Part shown: in pieces, positions 20,883 to 30,838 of the stretch
Layout of the letters: every line of letters starts with the position of its first letter
Position numbering within the stretch: the first letter of the stretch is position 1
From: Lepidostoma basale
Lineage: Eukaryota; Arthropoda; Insecta; Trichoptera; Lepidostomatidae
NCBI GenBank assembly: GCA_022606425.2
Contig: JAHDVF020001023.1
Span: 186,001-250,000, forward strand
Length of the DNA stretch: 64,000 nt
Direction of reading: 5' to 3'
Made by a program: the position numbers and the translations under genes
Notes under the pieces: generated by a model
What the model was told of the DNA's origin: nothing
Database searches by the model: none
Seen by the model: only the letters and a program-made list of their open reading frames with translations

Positions 20883-22019
20883 TGACGTTTTCGAATTTGT
20901 AATATTTATTCAGTGTGTTCGGATAAGATTTGTATAGACGATTGCGAAGGTAAATCTTCGGTTAATATTTATTTAAGGATGTACCTAGAATGCAATGCAG
21001 TTTCCTTGAATTAAGAAATATGTTGATCGAGTCGGCTCTTGCGAGTGAGTGATTCATGTCATGATCAATATTGTAAGAAATGTAGAAAGTGTAAAGTAAA
21101 TTGCACTTTTTGCACTTGAAGTTTCTAGGAATCGCTCATTTGGTAAGTGCTTTTTTCGTGGCACTGGATGAGAAACGGTAACGATAAAATAACAAAACGA
21201 AAATTTGGCAGTAAATTTGATTCTCAGCGCGATGCTTCAGACGCCATTGCGAGCCTAGGGATAGCATTTATTGCCGAGTATCTTCAAGCCTTTATTGAAA
21301 ATTTACTATTTGTAATTACGCGTCGCCGTGTAAGAAAGCAGATGACAAACACAACCTATTGATTTATGATTTGTAATATACATTAGATTTATAAAAGCGC
21401 CATATTTTTCCAAAACAACAATTGTACATAAATCGAAACTACCATATTGAGATTCAATAAAACCAATCACAGCTGTTTTGCGTTTTTCGTTTCGCAAAAG
21501 ACAACGTTTCGATTAAATAAAACGCAATAAAAAATACATGTTTTTACGTAACATAATTAGTATTGAAATTTATCAAAATGTATCGACAGTTATAAACTTA
21601 CGTATAATAGTATTAACATCTTAATCGTATATCTCATAGCGCGTATTTTCATAATAAAGAGAACACTTGAAAGGCGACAAGGAAAATGTTTGTTCAAATC
21701 AGGTCTAAGCCCAAGAACTTTAATTTGAATTTAAATTACTTTTCTATAAAATCTGCTGATTCAGAAAATTTACGATTTAACTTGCAGAAATTCAAGTACA
21801 CATATGTTATATATGGCAATGGTTTACACGTTATAATAAATACGATGTAATAATATAAGATGTTTTAAACTTTAACATAATTATTACACTCGGAAGCTAA
21901 AATTCTATTCAGGGAAAATGTTAAGAAAATATATTATTTTTTTGCCATATTGCATGATTCGATTGGGTCGCACTCTTTTGTAAACGTCAAATATCTCAGG
22001 TAAGTGCTGAAGTGGGGCT
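20883..22019. other. No recognised feature
   Basis: AT-rich DNA with only small unsupported frames. A donor-like CAGGTAAGTG lies at 21998-22007, just before the GC-rich block. Confidence 0.4.
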
Positions 22020-22545
22020 ATCAACAGCTGAGACGTTGACGTCCTGCGGAGCAAGTGGGTATTGACTTACTTGCAGAGAATTCTCCAAAAGCATCCAAAA
22101 CTACTCCCATTTGGCACTTCTCCGGCATATGATACAGTCATTTTAACTTTAAAACAATTAAACCAGGGACAGCTACAACACTTAGTGCACACTAGGAACG
22201 CTCTCCATGGAAGCGTTGAGCAAATAATAAGCGACGAACGGGCAGTTCACATATTAGTGCAATACGAAACTCGCGAACGCCTCTGCGGAGTCGATCGGTT
22301 AGCTCGGGCGGCGCGCAACAACTGTTGCTGGCGAGCGGGCCCGCGGCCGCCGCGCCGTGTCCCGGCCGGCTATTATCACAGCGTCACCGGACCGCTCCGG
22401 ACGGCGTACCTGCAGCCCGTGCGTGCAACGGGGGGAGGCGCGTATCAATGTCACCGGGAGCGCCATTCATATATACATAGCCGACTAACCCAACTACATC
22501 AATACCAAATCAAAGGAAGCCTCGTCAACTCTGGAGAAAGTTAAT
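22020..22545. other. GC-rich block, possible promoter or exon
   Basis: Bases 22240-22460 are strikingly GC- and CpG-rich (for example GCGGGCCCGCGGCCGCCGCG) inside a window that is otherwise AT-rich. A plus-strand frame of 160 codons crosses it (22062-22544), but its residues (WRAGPRPPRRVPAGYYHS) match nothing I know and it overlaps no repeat. It could be a CpG-rich promoter or 5' exon of a host gene, or part of an unknown GC-rich element. Confidence 0.4.
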
Positions 22546-22564
22546 CAATATTTTAATTAATTAA

Positions 22565-23212
22565 ACGCCGTAGAAATGAGATCACTAAGAAGAATGTGCG
22601 GGAAAACGTTGTATGATAGAATACCGAACGATGAAATAAGAAAGAATGTAAGGCAGATGAATGCATCATGAATAAAATTAAAAATAGGATCCCTGAGATG
22701 GTTTGGACATATGGAACGAATGGAATTAATTGTATTTTCTGATAATTATTTTTCCCACCTTTGTTATATTTGTTTGAAAAATTGTCAACAGATTTCGCAC
22801 TTCATTTTAACTATAACTAATCACACTAATTAGTTTTTTGCAATATAAATAGTAAATAACCGTTATTTTAATGTAAGGCAGATGACTGCATCACGGATAA
22901 AATTAAAAAAGGATCCTAGAGAGGGTTTGGACATATGGAACGAATGGATGAGAGTAGAATGGTTAAAAAGTTGTAGGTACACAAGCAGCGTGAGTGGGAA
23001 AAGAAGCCGAGGACGACCGAGGAAAACATGGCATGACCAAATTAATCAATTACTAAAAGGCGGCCACATTCGAAGTCGGAATAATCGACGTGCGTGCATG
23101 GTACGATGAATGAATGTAGAGGAAGCCCGAGAGGTATGCCAGGACAGGCCATTGTGGCGATCCATCCTCTCTGCCTACCCCTCCGGGAAAATGGCGTGAT
23201 GATAGTTAGTTA
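22565..23212 (+). pseudogene. NL1b retrotransposon with an 80-bp internal duplication
   Basis: Starts at AVEMRSLRRMCGKTLYDRIP, continues to RWFGHMERM, is interrupted by about 145 bp of AT-rich DNA, restarts with the same 80-bp block (22645-22724 repeated at 22870-22948), then reads SGKRSRGRPRKTWHDQINQL, LKGGHIRSRNNRRACM and ends AYPSGKMA, stop, TTAGTTAGTT. NL1b differs from NL1 by KGGHIRSRNN in place of NVGHVRSQRN. Confidence 0.83.
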
Positions 23213-23229
23213 GTTTAAATTAAATTTTA

Positions 23230-23625
23230 CTAATAGAGATAATAATTAAATAAAACGATGTTTTGGTCGAGAATTGATGCAGTGTATCGATGCTAGCGAG
23301 CCTGGCGAAACCGGTCGCTGTCGAAATAAAGACAAAAGTGTAAGTCGTTATAAAACATCGTTTTATTTAATTATTATTTAAAATACCATGTGTCGGCCAT
23401 GTGAGAAGTCAGAAAAATTGACGCGCGTGCATGACACCATGTATGAATGTTGAGGATCGAGAGAATGATGTCAGCAAAAGAAATGTGTGGCAGTCCATTC
23501 TTTCTGCCCACCCCTTCGGACACACGGCGTGATGGTTAGTTGGTTAGTTAGTTTAATTAAAATGAACTTTCATAAAGAGATTTCAGTAGAATCATTTGAT
23601 TATCTTAAAAACTAATAGAGATGGA
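23230..23625 (+). repeat. HIR-A element split by an NL1 insertion
   Basis: Left end AATTAAATAAAACGATGTTT and its inverse AAACATCGTTTTATTTAATT bracket a hammerhead-like motif at 23280-23320 (first box mutated to GUAUCGA; stem GC(U)AG/CUGGC, GAAAC, CG, GUC, GCUG). The right arm continues after the NL1 insert at 23564 with GAACTTTCATAAAGAGATTT, as in the uninterrupted copies at 2.65 and 26.4 kb. Confidence 0.78.
23385..23556 (+). mobile_element. NL1 3' end inserted in HIR-A, with target duplication
   Basis: 5'-truncated NL1 (CGGCCATGTGAGAAGTCAGA to GTTAGTTGGTTAGTTAGTT) flanked by TTAAAAT at 23378-23384 and 23557-23563. HIR-A sequence is continuous across one copy of the duplication, so this is a genuine target-primed insertion rather than a rearrangement. 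Confidence 0.85.
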
Positions 23626-24231
23626 AAAATGGAGAAATATATCGAAAGAAAGATTGCACCTGGAAACAACGTAAATAGTGCACAAGTCATAACCGCAAAT
23701 AAAAATCTATCGACTGAAGCAAAGATGGCAGTGCATAATGGAATTCTAGTGCCAACCCTTATGCATGGAATTTAAGTTTGGAGTCGGCATAAGAAGGTTG
23801 TAAGTAGGGTTAATGCCGTAGAAATAAAGTCACTAAGAATAATGGGCGGAAAAACAATGTATGATAGAATATCTAATGATGAAGTAAGTAAGGCGGATAA
23901 ATAAAATTAAGAAAGGATCACTAAGATGATTTGTACATATGGAACGAATGGATGAGGGAAGAATGGTAAAAATATACATACAAGTAGTTTAAATGGAAAA
24001 AGAAGTCGAGAAAGGCCAAGAAAGACATGGCATGACCAAATAAATTGATTACTGAAAGGCGGCCATGTTCGAAATTGGAACAATCGACGAGCGTGCATGT
24101 CACTCTGGATTGTTATATTATTATTATATAATAAAAGAGGCGCGAGAGTTATATCAGTATATAACATTGTGGCGATCTATCTACTCAGCATACCCCTCCG
24201 GAGAAAAGGCGTGATGGTTAAACAGGTAGGT
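23626..24231 (+). pseudogene. NL1b reverse transcriptase C-terminal relic
   Basis: Reads through stops and shifts: ERKIAPGNNVNSAQVI, KNLSTEAKMAVHNGILVPTL, KKVVSRVNAVEIKSLRIM, GKTMYDRISNDEV, MERMDEGRMVK, NGKRSRERPRKTWHDQIN, LLKGGHV, AYPSGEKA, stop, GGTAGGTAGG tail. A small AT insertion near 24110-24135 breaks the NRRACM region. Confidence 0.82.
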
Positions 24232-24340
24232 AGGTCCTAATAAATAACGAATTCCCATTCGCCATCTCTTTTCTGCTGAATGTAGGCCTCTTGAAAAAAT
24301 CTCCATAATTTTCTTTCCTGCGCGACTTTCATCCATATTT

Positions 24341-24636
24341 TTTTTATACAACAACCAATTACTGTGCAGAATTAGTTTTTTGCTATTATATTGATTCTAA
24401 TGACGTGTGATAGGTATTAGTGTTGTTAATAGTTGCAACCCGTGAAATATTCACGAAAGTAAATAACTACAACCATTAATTTGGTCATGCCATGTTTTCC
24501 TCGGTCTGCCTCTATTTATTGTCATATGAATTCTACACCACACCAAAGGCAGTGTGAGAATCAAAACTGCCATCGCTCGGTATCGAACCCGGGACTTTCG
24601 GTATGGCAGTCACAACTCTTGCCATGAAGGTCGACC
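24341..24636 (-). mobile_element. SINE-T copy with mosaic insert
   Basis: Minus strand. Tail A complement (ACCAATTACTGTGCAGAATT) and head complement (GGTATCGAACCCGGGACTTT) are separated by foreign pieces at about 24417-24520: ACCCGTGAAATATTCACG (also at 39.48 kb) and an NL1b fragment (GCCATGTTTTCCTCGGTCTG). The copy is a patchwork of three repeats. Confidence 0.72.
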
Positions 24637-24639
24637 CCC

Positions 24640-24795
24640 GACAGGAATAATATCGTCAGCCCATCTCTCTTGGGCCGACCGATAGCCCTTTTTCCCCCGG
24701 GGGTCTCCACGTTAAAACTCTGGGTACCCGTTTATCTGTTCTCTGTCTGGCGACATGTCCTGTCACTTCAGTTTGGCAACACGGTCCATCACAGC
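24640..24795 (-). pseudogene. NL10 RTE-like fragment
   Basis: The minus strand reads AVMDRVAKLK, then REQINGYPEF and SAQERWADDIIPVGG, collinear with the NL10 relic at 17.9-18.06 kb. It abuts the 5' end of a SINE-T copy. Confidence 0.65.
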
Positions 24796-24894
24796 GTCAA
24801 GCGTGAAGCAAACCAAATTTATTAATTAACTAAAATATTAAAAAACCCAAAAGAAATGACAATAGACAAATTCAAAAAACACGTTTTATTATAA

Positions 24895-24990
24895 CAAATT
24901 TTAGATAAACTTGAGGCGTTAACACTACGGAATTTCATAGTGACAAAGCACTGTTTTGCCATTTTTGATGGAAAAACAGTGTTTAAATTC
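24895..24990 (+). repeat. HIR-B end fragment
   Basis: TTTTAGATAAACTTGAGGCG and GTTAACACTACGGAATTTCA match the outer ends of the HIR-B foldbacks at 47.7 and 58.1 kb. A small palindrome around GCACTGTTTTGCCATTTTTG follows. Confidence 0.55.
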
Positions 24991-25062
24991 GTTAATAAAC
25001 AAGTTCAGACACAATAAATAAAGGTCGGCTTGGGTGTGTCGACTTTTTATAAATATTATATA

Positions 25063-25568
25063 TAACTAACTAACTAACTAACGCCGTCTCCCAGAAGGGG
25101 TTGGCAGAAATAATGGACTGCCACACTTATCTTTCCTGACATATTTCTCTCGCTTCCTCAACATTCATACATCGTGTCATGCACGCGCGTCGATTTCTCT
25201 GACTCCTCACATGGCCGACATTCAATATTGATTTATTTGATCGTGCCACGTTTTCCTCGGACTTCCTCTATTTCTGGTTCCATTTACATCATTAACATAT
25301 AATTTTTTTACCATTCTTTCTTCATTCATTCTTTCCATGTGTCCAAACCATCTTAATCACCATCATTCGCACCGCATTCACTTCTAATATTTTCATTCGA
25401 CACTCTGTCATACACAGAGTATCCACACATTCGTCTAAGAGATCTCATTTCTACTGCATTTATTCTACTTCCATCCTTCTTTTGCCAGTTCCATGCTTCG
25501 CTTCCATACATAAGGGTCGGTAGAAGAACACCATTGTGCACTGCCATTTCAGCTTTTTTGGATGAGCA
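25063..25568 (-). pseudogene. NL1 3' end
   Basis: Minus strand from tail (TAACTAACTAACTAACTAAC) to AVHNGVLLPTLMYGSEAWNW. Contains MRSLRRMCGYSVYDRVSNEN. A deletion removes the VMNKIMKGS codons (after ANDGD). Otherwise close to consensus. Confidence 0.87.
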
Positions 25569-25887
25569 ATAAATACATAATATTCATTGTTTAATAACAA
25601 CTTTATACCTATTTCCGTGTATGGAAATAGGACACCATTATGTTTTTTTTTTGTATAAAAATACAAATAATTTTCAATCATTTATCAAAAAAATATGTAT
25701 ATATATTATTTGAGGAGATTTTGAGCTTTTAATGGCATATATGGTGTTGAATAGGTACTTTTGTCAAATCATTTTTCAATCAGATTTTGCCATCACATTC
25801 GATATTTTATGATAAGTGTTATTTTACTTATGGGTTTTGTGTAAAGGTTTTGCCATAATATGTAACAGATCGGTTACCACAAGAACG
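25569..25887. other. No recognised feature
   Basis: AT-rich with a small inverted pair CTATTTCCGTGTATGGAAATAG near 25610. Confidence 0.45.
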
Positions 25888-26190
25888 AAGGCTAAAGTGC
25901 TGGTGGCAGAGATGCGGACCCTGAAGATAGCAGAAATGACTCTTTGAGATAAGTTGAGGAACACGGCTATTCGCGAAATCTGCAAGGTGGAAGTTGTCGT
26001 GAGATGGGACAGACAACGCATAAGATACTGGAATGCACACGAGCAGAGGATGGATCCCTCCGGAATCCCACACACTGTGGCGCATCAGATTCCTGCTGGC
26101 CACCGTACCCCTAGAATATGGGAGTCGACCTTCCAAGAGTGGCCAGTCTGATTACAGGAACAGACCAAAGGTCTAAAAGAAGATGGAAGT
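25888..26190 (+). pseudogene. NL4 reverse transcriptase C-terminal relic
   Basis: AEMRTLKIAEMTL, stop, DKLRNTAIREICKVEVVVRW, RQRIRYWNAHEQRMDPSGIP, AHQIPAGHRT, WESTFQEWPV, then a stop and LKEDG. Same architecture as the copies at 41.8 and 27.7 kb. Confidence 0.72.
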
Positions 26191-26369
26191 TGTCCTGTTG
26201 GTCGACGGCCCTCTGGAATCTAATGCATTACGATCTTGAGAGTCCTCAATAGGTCTATCGTCTCAACGTATTCTCTCCAGAATCATCTCTTTGCCAACTC
26301 TATCTAACAATTAAATCAAACTACCGAAAATGCAAATTGATACGGAAACGAATCTTTTGTTATGAGATG

Positions 26370-26635
26370 ATTAACAATTAAATGATTTTACTGAAATCTC
26401 TTGATGGAAGTTCATTTTAAATAATAGTTAAATAAAACGATGTTTTTTAACTACTTCCACTTTTGTCTTTATTTAGACAGCGACCGGTTTCGCCAGGCTC
26501 GCTGGCATCGACAGACTGGTCTGTCTGTCGATGTCCAGTCTGTCGATGCCAGCGAGCCTGGCGAAACCGGTCGCTGTCTAAATAAAGACAAAAGTGGAAG
26601 TAGTTAAAAAACATCGTTTTATTTAATTATTATGA
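26370..26635. repeat. HIR-A near-perfect palindrome with two hammerhead-like cores
   Basis: Arms (about 26420-26516 and 26536-26630) are almost exact inverses: TAAATAAAACGATGTTTTTT and its complement, ACAAAAGTGGAAGTAGTT and its complement. The minus motif spans 26478-26518 and the plus motif 26536-26576. Each has CAGU, CUGUCGA, U, GCCAG/CUGGC, GAAAC, CG, GUC, GCUG. Best-conserved HIR-A copy in the window. Confidence 0.85.
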
Positions 26636-27320
26636 TTAACGATTGTTTTGTTTGTTACTGTGGTTCATTGAAACGATTAAAAAAAATGGCAATAAAATAT
26701 TAGTAAAATCACTTATTTGATATATTTATATTTCATTTTAGCTCTTAGTAAATATGAAACAAAAATTTCCAAAAGGCAAAATATGTTTTGCTGATTTGCC
26801 AATTGTATTGTACATTATTATATTTCCGGAAAAAAATATTGTTGCATATAGAGAATTTATCCGATTTCGACATTATGACATTTTATAGACTTTAGACTCG
26901 ATCACAGAAGTAGAACTACTTAATATATTAATTTTATCACTTCTCCTTCATGTGTCATGTCGGGTCCCCCCGACTTCGACAATTATTTTATTAAGTTTTT
27001 GTTGTGATTAGAGACACGAATCCTAAATTAAGTAGAAAACGTTCTGTACCTTGGACCACCAAGTGCATTCTTTGTTTGCACTTTTCACAAGATAAAAAAG
27101 TATTTGTATTGCCTTGTACGTGCATATTAAATTCCGTCATTACGATCGGCAAAGGATTATTCTTTCGAAATCCTGTGCTTGAACTAATTTCATAAGATAT
27201 CTGTAAACATTATAAATACTATATACCTTATTCGTTTCATACACGATTTACAAAAAATGCTAGTTTTTCATGCTGGATCATATAAATGACATGATAAGGC
27301 ATTAAGTAAAAGGAATCAAA
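26636..27320. other. No recognised feature
   Basis: AT-rich; nothing supported. Confidence 0.45.
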
Positions 27321-27571
27321 TGAAGACTACAGGGGAAAAACAAGGAATGTCAGTAGAAGGTTAATTTGAATAAATTGAGAATAAAGCTAATCAAAGTCTA
27401 TATATTTCTTAGCAATTAGCAATCGATTATCTGGCCATAGTCGATGACACACATGATTTTTTAATATGAAAAATTTACTGTGGATAGATACGTACAAATG
27501 ACGCTAGATGGCATTATTACATTTATTTTGAATTATAACTGACATTCCTTGTTTTTCCCCTGTAGTCTTCA
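27321..27571. mobile_element. MITE with perfect 34-bp terminal inverted repeats
   Basis: Bases 27321-27354 (TGAAGACTACAGGGGAAAAA then CAAGGAATGTCAGT) are the exact reverse complement of 27538-27571. The 183-bp interior has no coding content. A central TA next to CAGGGG suggests a possible TA target duplication inside a longer repeat, but the superfamily is unresolved. Perfect termini imply recent activity. Confidence 0.8.
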
Positions 27572-27587
27572 AATTATACCCTTTAAT

Positions 27588-27690
27588 AGTCAAATATGAG
27601 AGACTGATACTTCAGATCAGAAGATGGGAGCGAGCTGCCGAAACCGGTCGAAGCTATAACTCTATGTGGAATTAAACTAAATATTTTATC
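27588..27690 (+). repeat. HIR-E arm with hammerhead-like remnant
   Basis: AGAAGA, stem-like GGGAGCGAGCUGCC, GAAAC, CG, GUC, GAAG, followed by a spacer and GTGGAATTAAACTAAATAT. The same order occurs at 39922-39990. The GAAG after GUC can pair with CUUC a few bases before the first box, as in the sister copy. Confidence 0.55.
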
Positions 27691-27696
27691 ATTCTT

Positions 27697-27900
27697 TGGT
27701 GTAGGCCATGTAGCCTGTTGAAGATGATTTGGCCTCCTGCGAGGTCGACTCCCAGCTGTCAATCCATATATTTGGTGATCTGCCCGGGACTGGCCGTGCA
27801 CCACAATAAGAGAAATTCTGGATGGATCCATTCTCCTCACGTGTGTATACCAGTATCGTCTGCTTTGCCTTCCCCACATACCACATAGCAACGTTATATA
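27697..27900 (-). pseudogene. NL4 C-terminal relic
   Basis: Minus strand, mixed frames: GMWGRQSRRYWYTHVRRMDP, ISLIVVHG, SPNIWIDSWESTSQEA. Homologous to the NL4 copies at 25.9 and 41.8 kb. Confidence 0.68.
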
Positions 27901-29237
27901 AATACATACAATTAAATATCTATTATTATTATTATTAACTCCTAACCAATTATTTCAAATAATAACATTAACAGATACTCGTAGTCTAGTCTTTCGTTTT
28001 TCTCCAAATGCGATGGATTGAACAAGTAAAGACGACCACTGGAATGATTGTCGTGGAGTCGTGACAATCTATGGAGTGTCGGGAGAGATGGAATATCACA
28101 ACTTAGGTACGCCAAATTGAAGGGTAGGATGGTCACGAACTTCAGACATGAGAAATCTACTAGGAATAAAAATCTTACGCAGAAAATCTAATAGCAACTT
28201 TATAAGAATCTAATAAGCATAAAAATGGTGAATTATTTCGAAGACATGATTTAAAGAAAATAAAATTTAAACTAAGTGAAACTTTTTTTATGCAATTAAA
28301 CAAAAATTTCAAAATATTCAATAATTCCCTAAAAAAATTTGAATATGTAAATGAAATCACAGGTAGATGTGTGTTTATTACTCATGAAATTTTAATTTCA
28401 ATCTAAGACATTAATTGGATATTATATACTCGTATTATTAAATAAGGAAAGTTGGATAGAAATACAAGATAAAATTTAAACATTTTGTCGATGTTAATAT
28501 AAAGAAAACATTTTTGTGTTGATTTGACACTTTGATATTACAAGTACTAATATAAATAATGACTTATTTCAAAACAAAAAAATAATAATAAAACGATTGG
28601 TTCGTTGAGATGATTCGTACGTATAGAAAAATAATATAATTAAATGATAGTGAAGAAATTAACGTTAGTTATGTAAATATACTATGAAATAGAGGTTGAT
28701 CGAGGAAAGTGTGGGACGATCAAACCAATTAAAATTTTAATCTCTGCCACACGAGGAGTCGATCTTAGTAGACAGTAAACCCATGCGAACATGAGATATT
28801 CAAATAAATATTTAACGACATCTTTATATTTCAAATGAAAGCTGTAAAAAATAATATAAGAAGAGTTTAACAATTGTAATGCTGTCTATTAACTATTAAA
28901 AAATGTTATGTTAATTTAATTGTATTTAAGTAGTATTTTATTCTAAGGCGCTTTTTTGTTTTGTTGAAGAGAAAACAATAGAAAAAAAATTATGTTAACA
29001 TATAATTTATCAAGATCTTTGACACTGTTCAGATTGAACTGGCGACATCTAGATATTAAAGCGTATATCTTTCTTCTCGGATGTACACAAATGATTTTAT
29101 CGTTAATTTTACACGAATTTACAAATTAAATTTATAAAATACACGCATTTAAATAAAACCAGGAACTAAGCAATATATCCCAAAATTTTCAACTTCAACG
29201 TTAATTACAAAACATAATAATTTATGATTATTATGAT
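27901..29237. other. No recognised feature
   Basis: About 1.3 kb of AT-rich DNA; nothing supported. Confidence 0.45.
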
Positions 29238-29336
29238 TCCGCATCGGATATGCCGCATCGGTTAAAGTGTGACAGTCTATTCTTTCTGCCTACCTTTTCG
29301 GGGAGACGGCGTGATGGTTAGTTAGTTAGTTAGTTA
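29238..29336 (+). mobile_element. SINE-R, 5'-truncated
   Basis: GCCGCATCGGTTAAAGTGTG, CTTTTCGGGGAGACGGCGTG and the TTAGTTAG tail; most of the antisense 5' half is missing. Confidence 0.75.
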
Positions 29337-29700
29337 ATAATTTATTCTATTTTACTACAAATTTCTTATAGCAGTAGATACAAATGTTAAATGTTCTTAA
29401 CATTCCGAAATACTTCACCATATAATCAATAGATGTCGTAAAAACCTTATTTATTACATTCACAATGTCTATTTAATAATATTCTTGCTAATTCTATTTA
29501 TTCGTATTGCGATTATTTTGAGAAAAATCAATCTATATTATATGAAACGTACTTGTTACATAGCACAACGCTTTCAATTCATAGATGGCGGTAATTCTAT
29601 TAAATCGAAATATTGTATCAATTCAAAACCGGTCTTGAGCCTGGTGAATTTAATTTTAAGTGTCTACACCAAAAGGTGAAACCATTTGCAATGCAATTAG
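29337..29700. other. No recognised feature
   Basis: AT-rich; nothing supported. Confidence 0.4.
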
Positions 29701-30057
29701 ATTCAAATAAGTGGATGCTCGGACATATTTACTAAGTTCACGCTTGCCGGGTCCCTGCTCCCGACCAGTCCGAATGCGGCATTACATGTTTGGTTGGATC
29801 AAGAAATTGCAATCGGCCTTGAACCCAAAGTGGTCAAGAAACTTGATCAAGTCATAGGCGGATATAAGAGGGAGTCTTTTTATAAGTCTTGTGCTTGCAT
29901 ACCAATGCTGAAAGTCTCCGAAGTTCGGAGTAAGCTGGCTGTTACAGATACAGTAATAGATTCTAGAGTGAAACTGACGGTAGGGCACTGGGACCAAGAA
30001 AGATTTTGTGAGAATATAAAAAATTCACGAAGTACTAAACGCAAATATGATAAGTAA
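29701..30057 (+). CDS. Unrecognised coding-like frame, possible exon or gene relic
   Basis: A 118-codon frame open from a stop at 29698, without an obvious ATG, reading SGCSDIFTKFTLAGSLLPTS, AALHVWLDQEIAIGLEP, KLDQVIGGYKRESFYKSC, MLKVSEVRSKLAVTDTVI, GHWDQERFCENIKNSRST and a Lys-rich end (KRKYDK, stop at 30055-30057). AATAAA follows within about 20 bp. The composition is balanced, unlike nearby AT-rich junk. I do not recognise the family. It may be a terminal exon, a processed relic of a host gene, or the end of a transposon protein. Confidence 0.4.
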   Translation: MQISGCSDIFTKFTLAGSLLPTSPNAALHVWLDQEIAIGLEPKVVKKLDQVIGGYKRESFYKSCACIPMLKVSEVRSKLAVTDTVIDSRVKLTVGHWDQERFCENIKNSRSTKRKYDK

Positions 30058-30184
30058 TTTAAACTAGAGAATAAATCAACATCGATTAGCTTATGCCAAG
30101 TATATCAATTTATTATCTAATACAGTGTTTCTAAACATACACTTTTTTGATAAAACAGTGTTTTTTAACATACAATTTTGTTCA

Positions 30185-30385
30185 AGGATTAATTTTATCT
30201 CAATAGAGACGAATATGCAAACTGAAAACTGAATATGGTGATCTAGGTGTTTACAGGACTAATGACCTGTCACTGGTTGGGTTAAGCGCAAGCTTTATGT
30301 AATACAACATTCCCCATTCCACCTTTCCTATGACCACCATGTCTGACAAATTTTTGGAAGTTGTATATATGTTATAACATTAGGT
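30185..30385 (+). repeat. RepX copy
   Basis: Plus-strand match to 15238-15425 (TCTCAATAGAGACGAATATG, CACTGGTTGGGTTAAGCGCA, CATGTCTGACAAATTTTTGG). Confidence 0.7.
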
Positions 30386-30465
30386 AGTTGTTAAATTATT
30401 TTTAATGTGTAATTTATTTTATATCATTGTATTTTATATTATTTGTTTTAGATTTATTTTGTGGA

Positions 30466-30648
30466 TGTTTTACGATTGAAGTATGCGCGGGAGATGCCTA
30501 TTGGTGGCGATGATGTTCGCAACCCATCACACCGCGTCTCCCGCGGGGCGAAAAGAGAAGGATGGAGTGCCGCATCGGTTGAAGTGTGACAGTCCATTCT
30601 TTCTGCCTACCTTTTCGGGGAGACGGCGTGATGGTTAGTTAGTTAGTT
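30466..30648 (+). mobile_element. SINE-R, near full length
   Basis: Starts around GGAGATGCCTATTGGTGGCG, then CACCGCGTCTCCCGCGGGGC, GAAGGATGGAGTGCCGCATC (antisense half), then CATTCTTTCTGCCTACCTTT, CGGGGAGACGGCGTGATGG and the TTAGTTAG tail. The two halves can form a hairpin. Confidence 0.82.
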
Positions 30649-30838
30649 ATAAATCAACAGAAATTCATAGAAGAGATCATTTAACCAAAAGAAGTATGTA
30701 CATATGAGGAAGTCTGTGCAGATTAACGAAAGGTACCAAATTAAAAAAGAAAATTGCCCCTTTCCAAAATATGATTACTTAATTTTTTTTTTTACTGATG
30801 AAGGCAACGTCACAAATTAATTCCCTGGATTTTTATTT

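Noticed and set aside
22062..22544. 160-codon plus-strand protein gene
   Set aside because: Residues in the GC-rich part look like translated CpG sequence and there is no known domain; kept as a GC-rich block only.
25605..25630. Small palindrome CTATTTCCGTGTATGGAAATAG as a MITE end
   Set aside because: No matching flanks or second copy in the window.
29281..29340. CRISPR-like or telomeric repeat from TTAGTTAG runs
   Set aside because: These are the 3' tails of NL1 and SINE-R; no spacers and not the insect telomere unit TTAGG.
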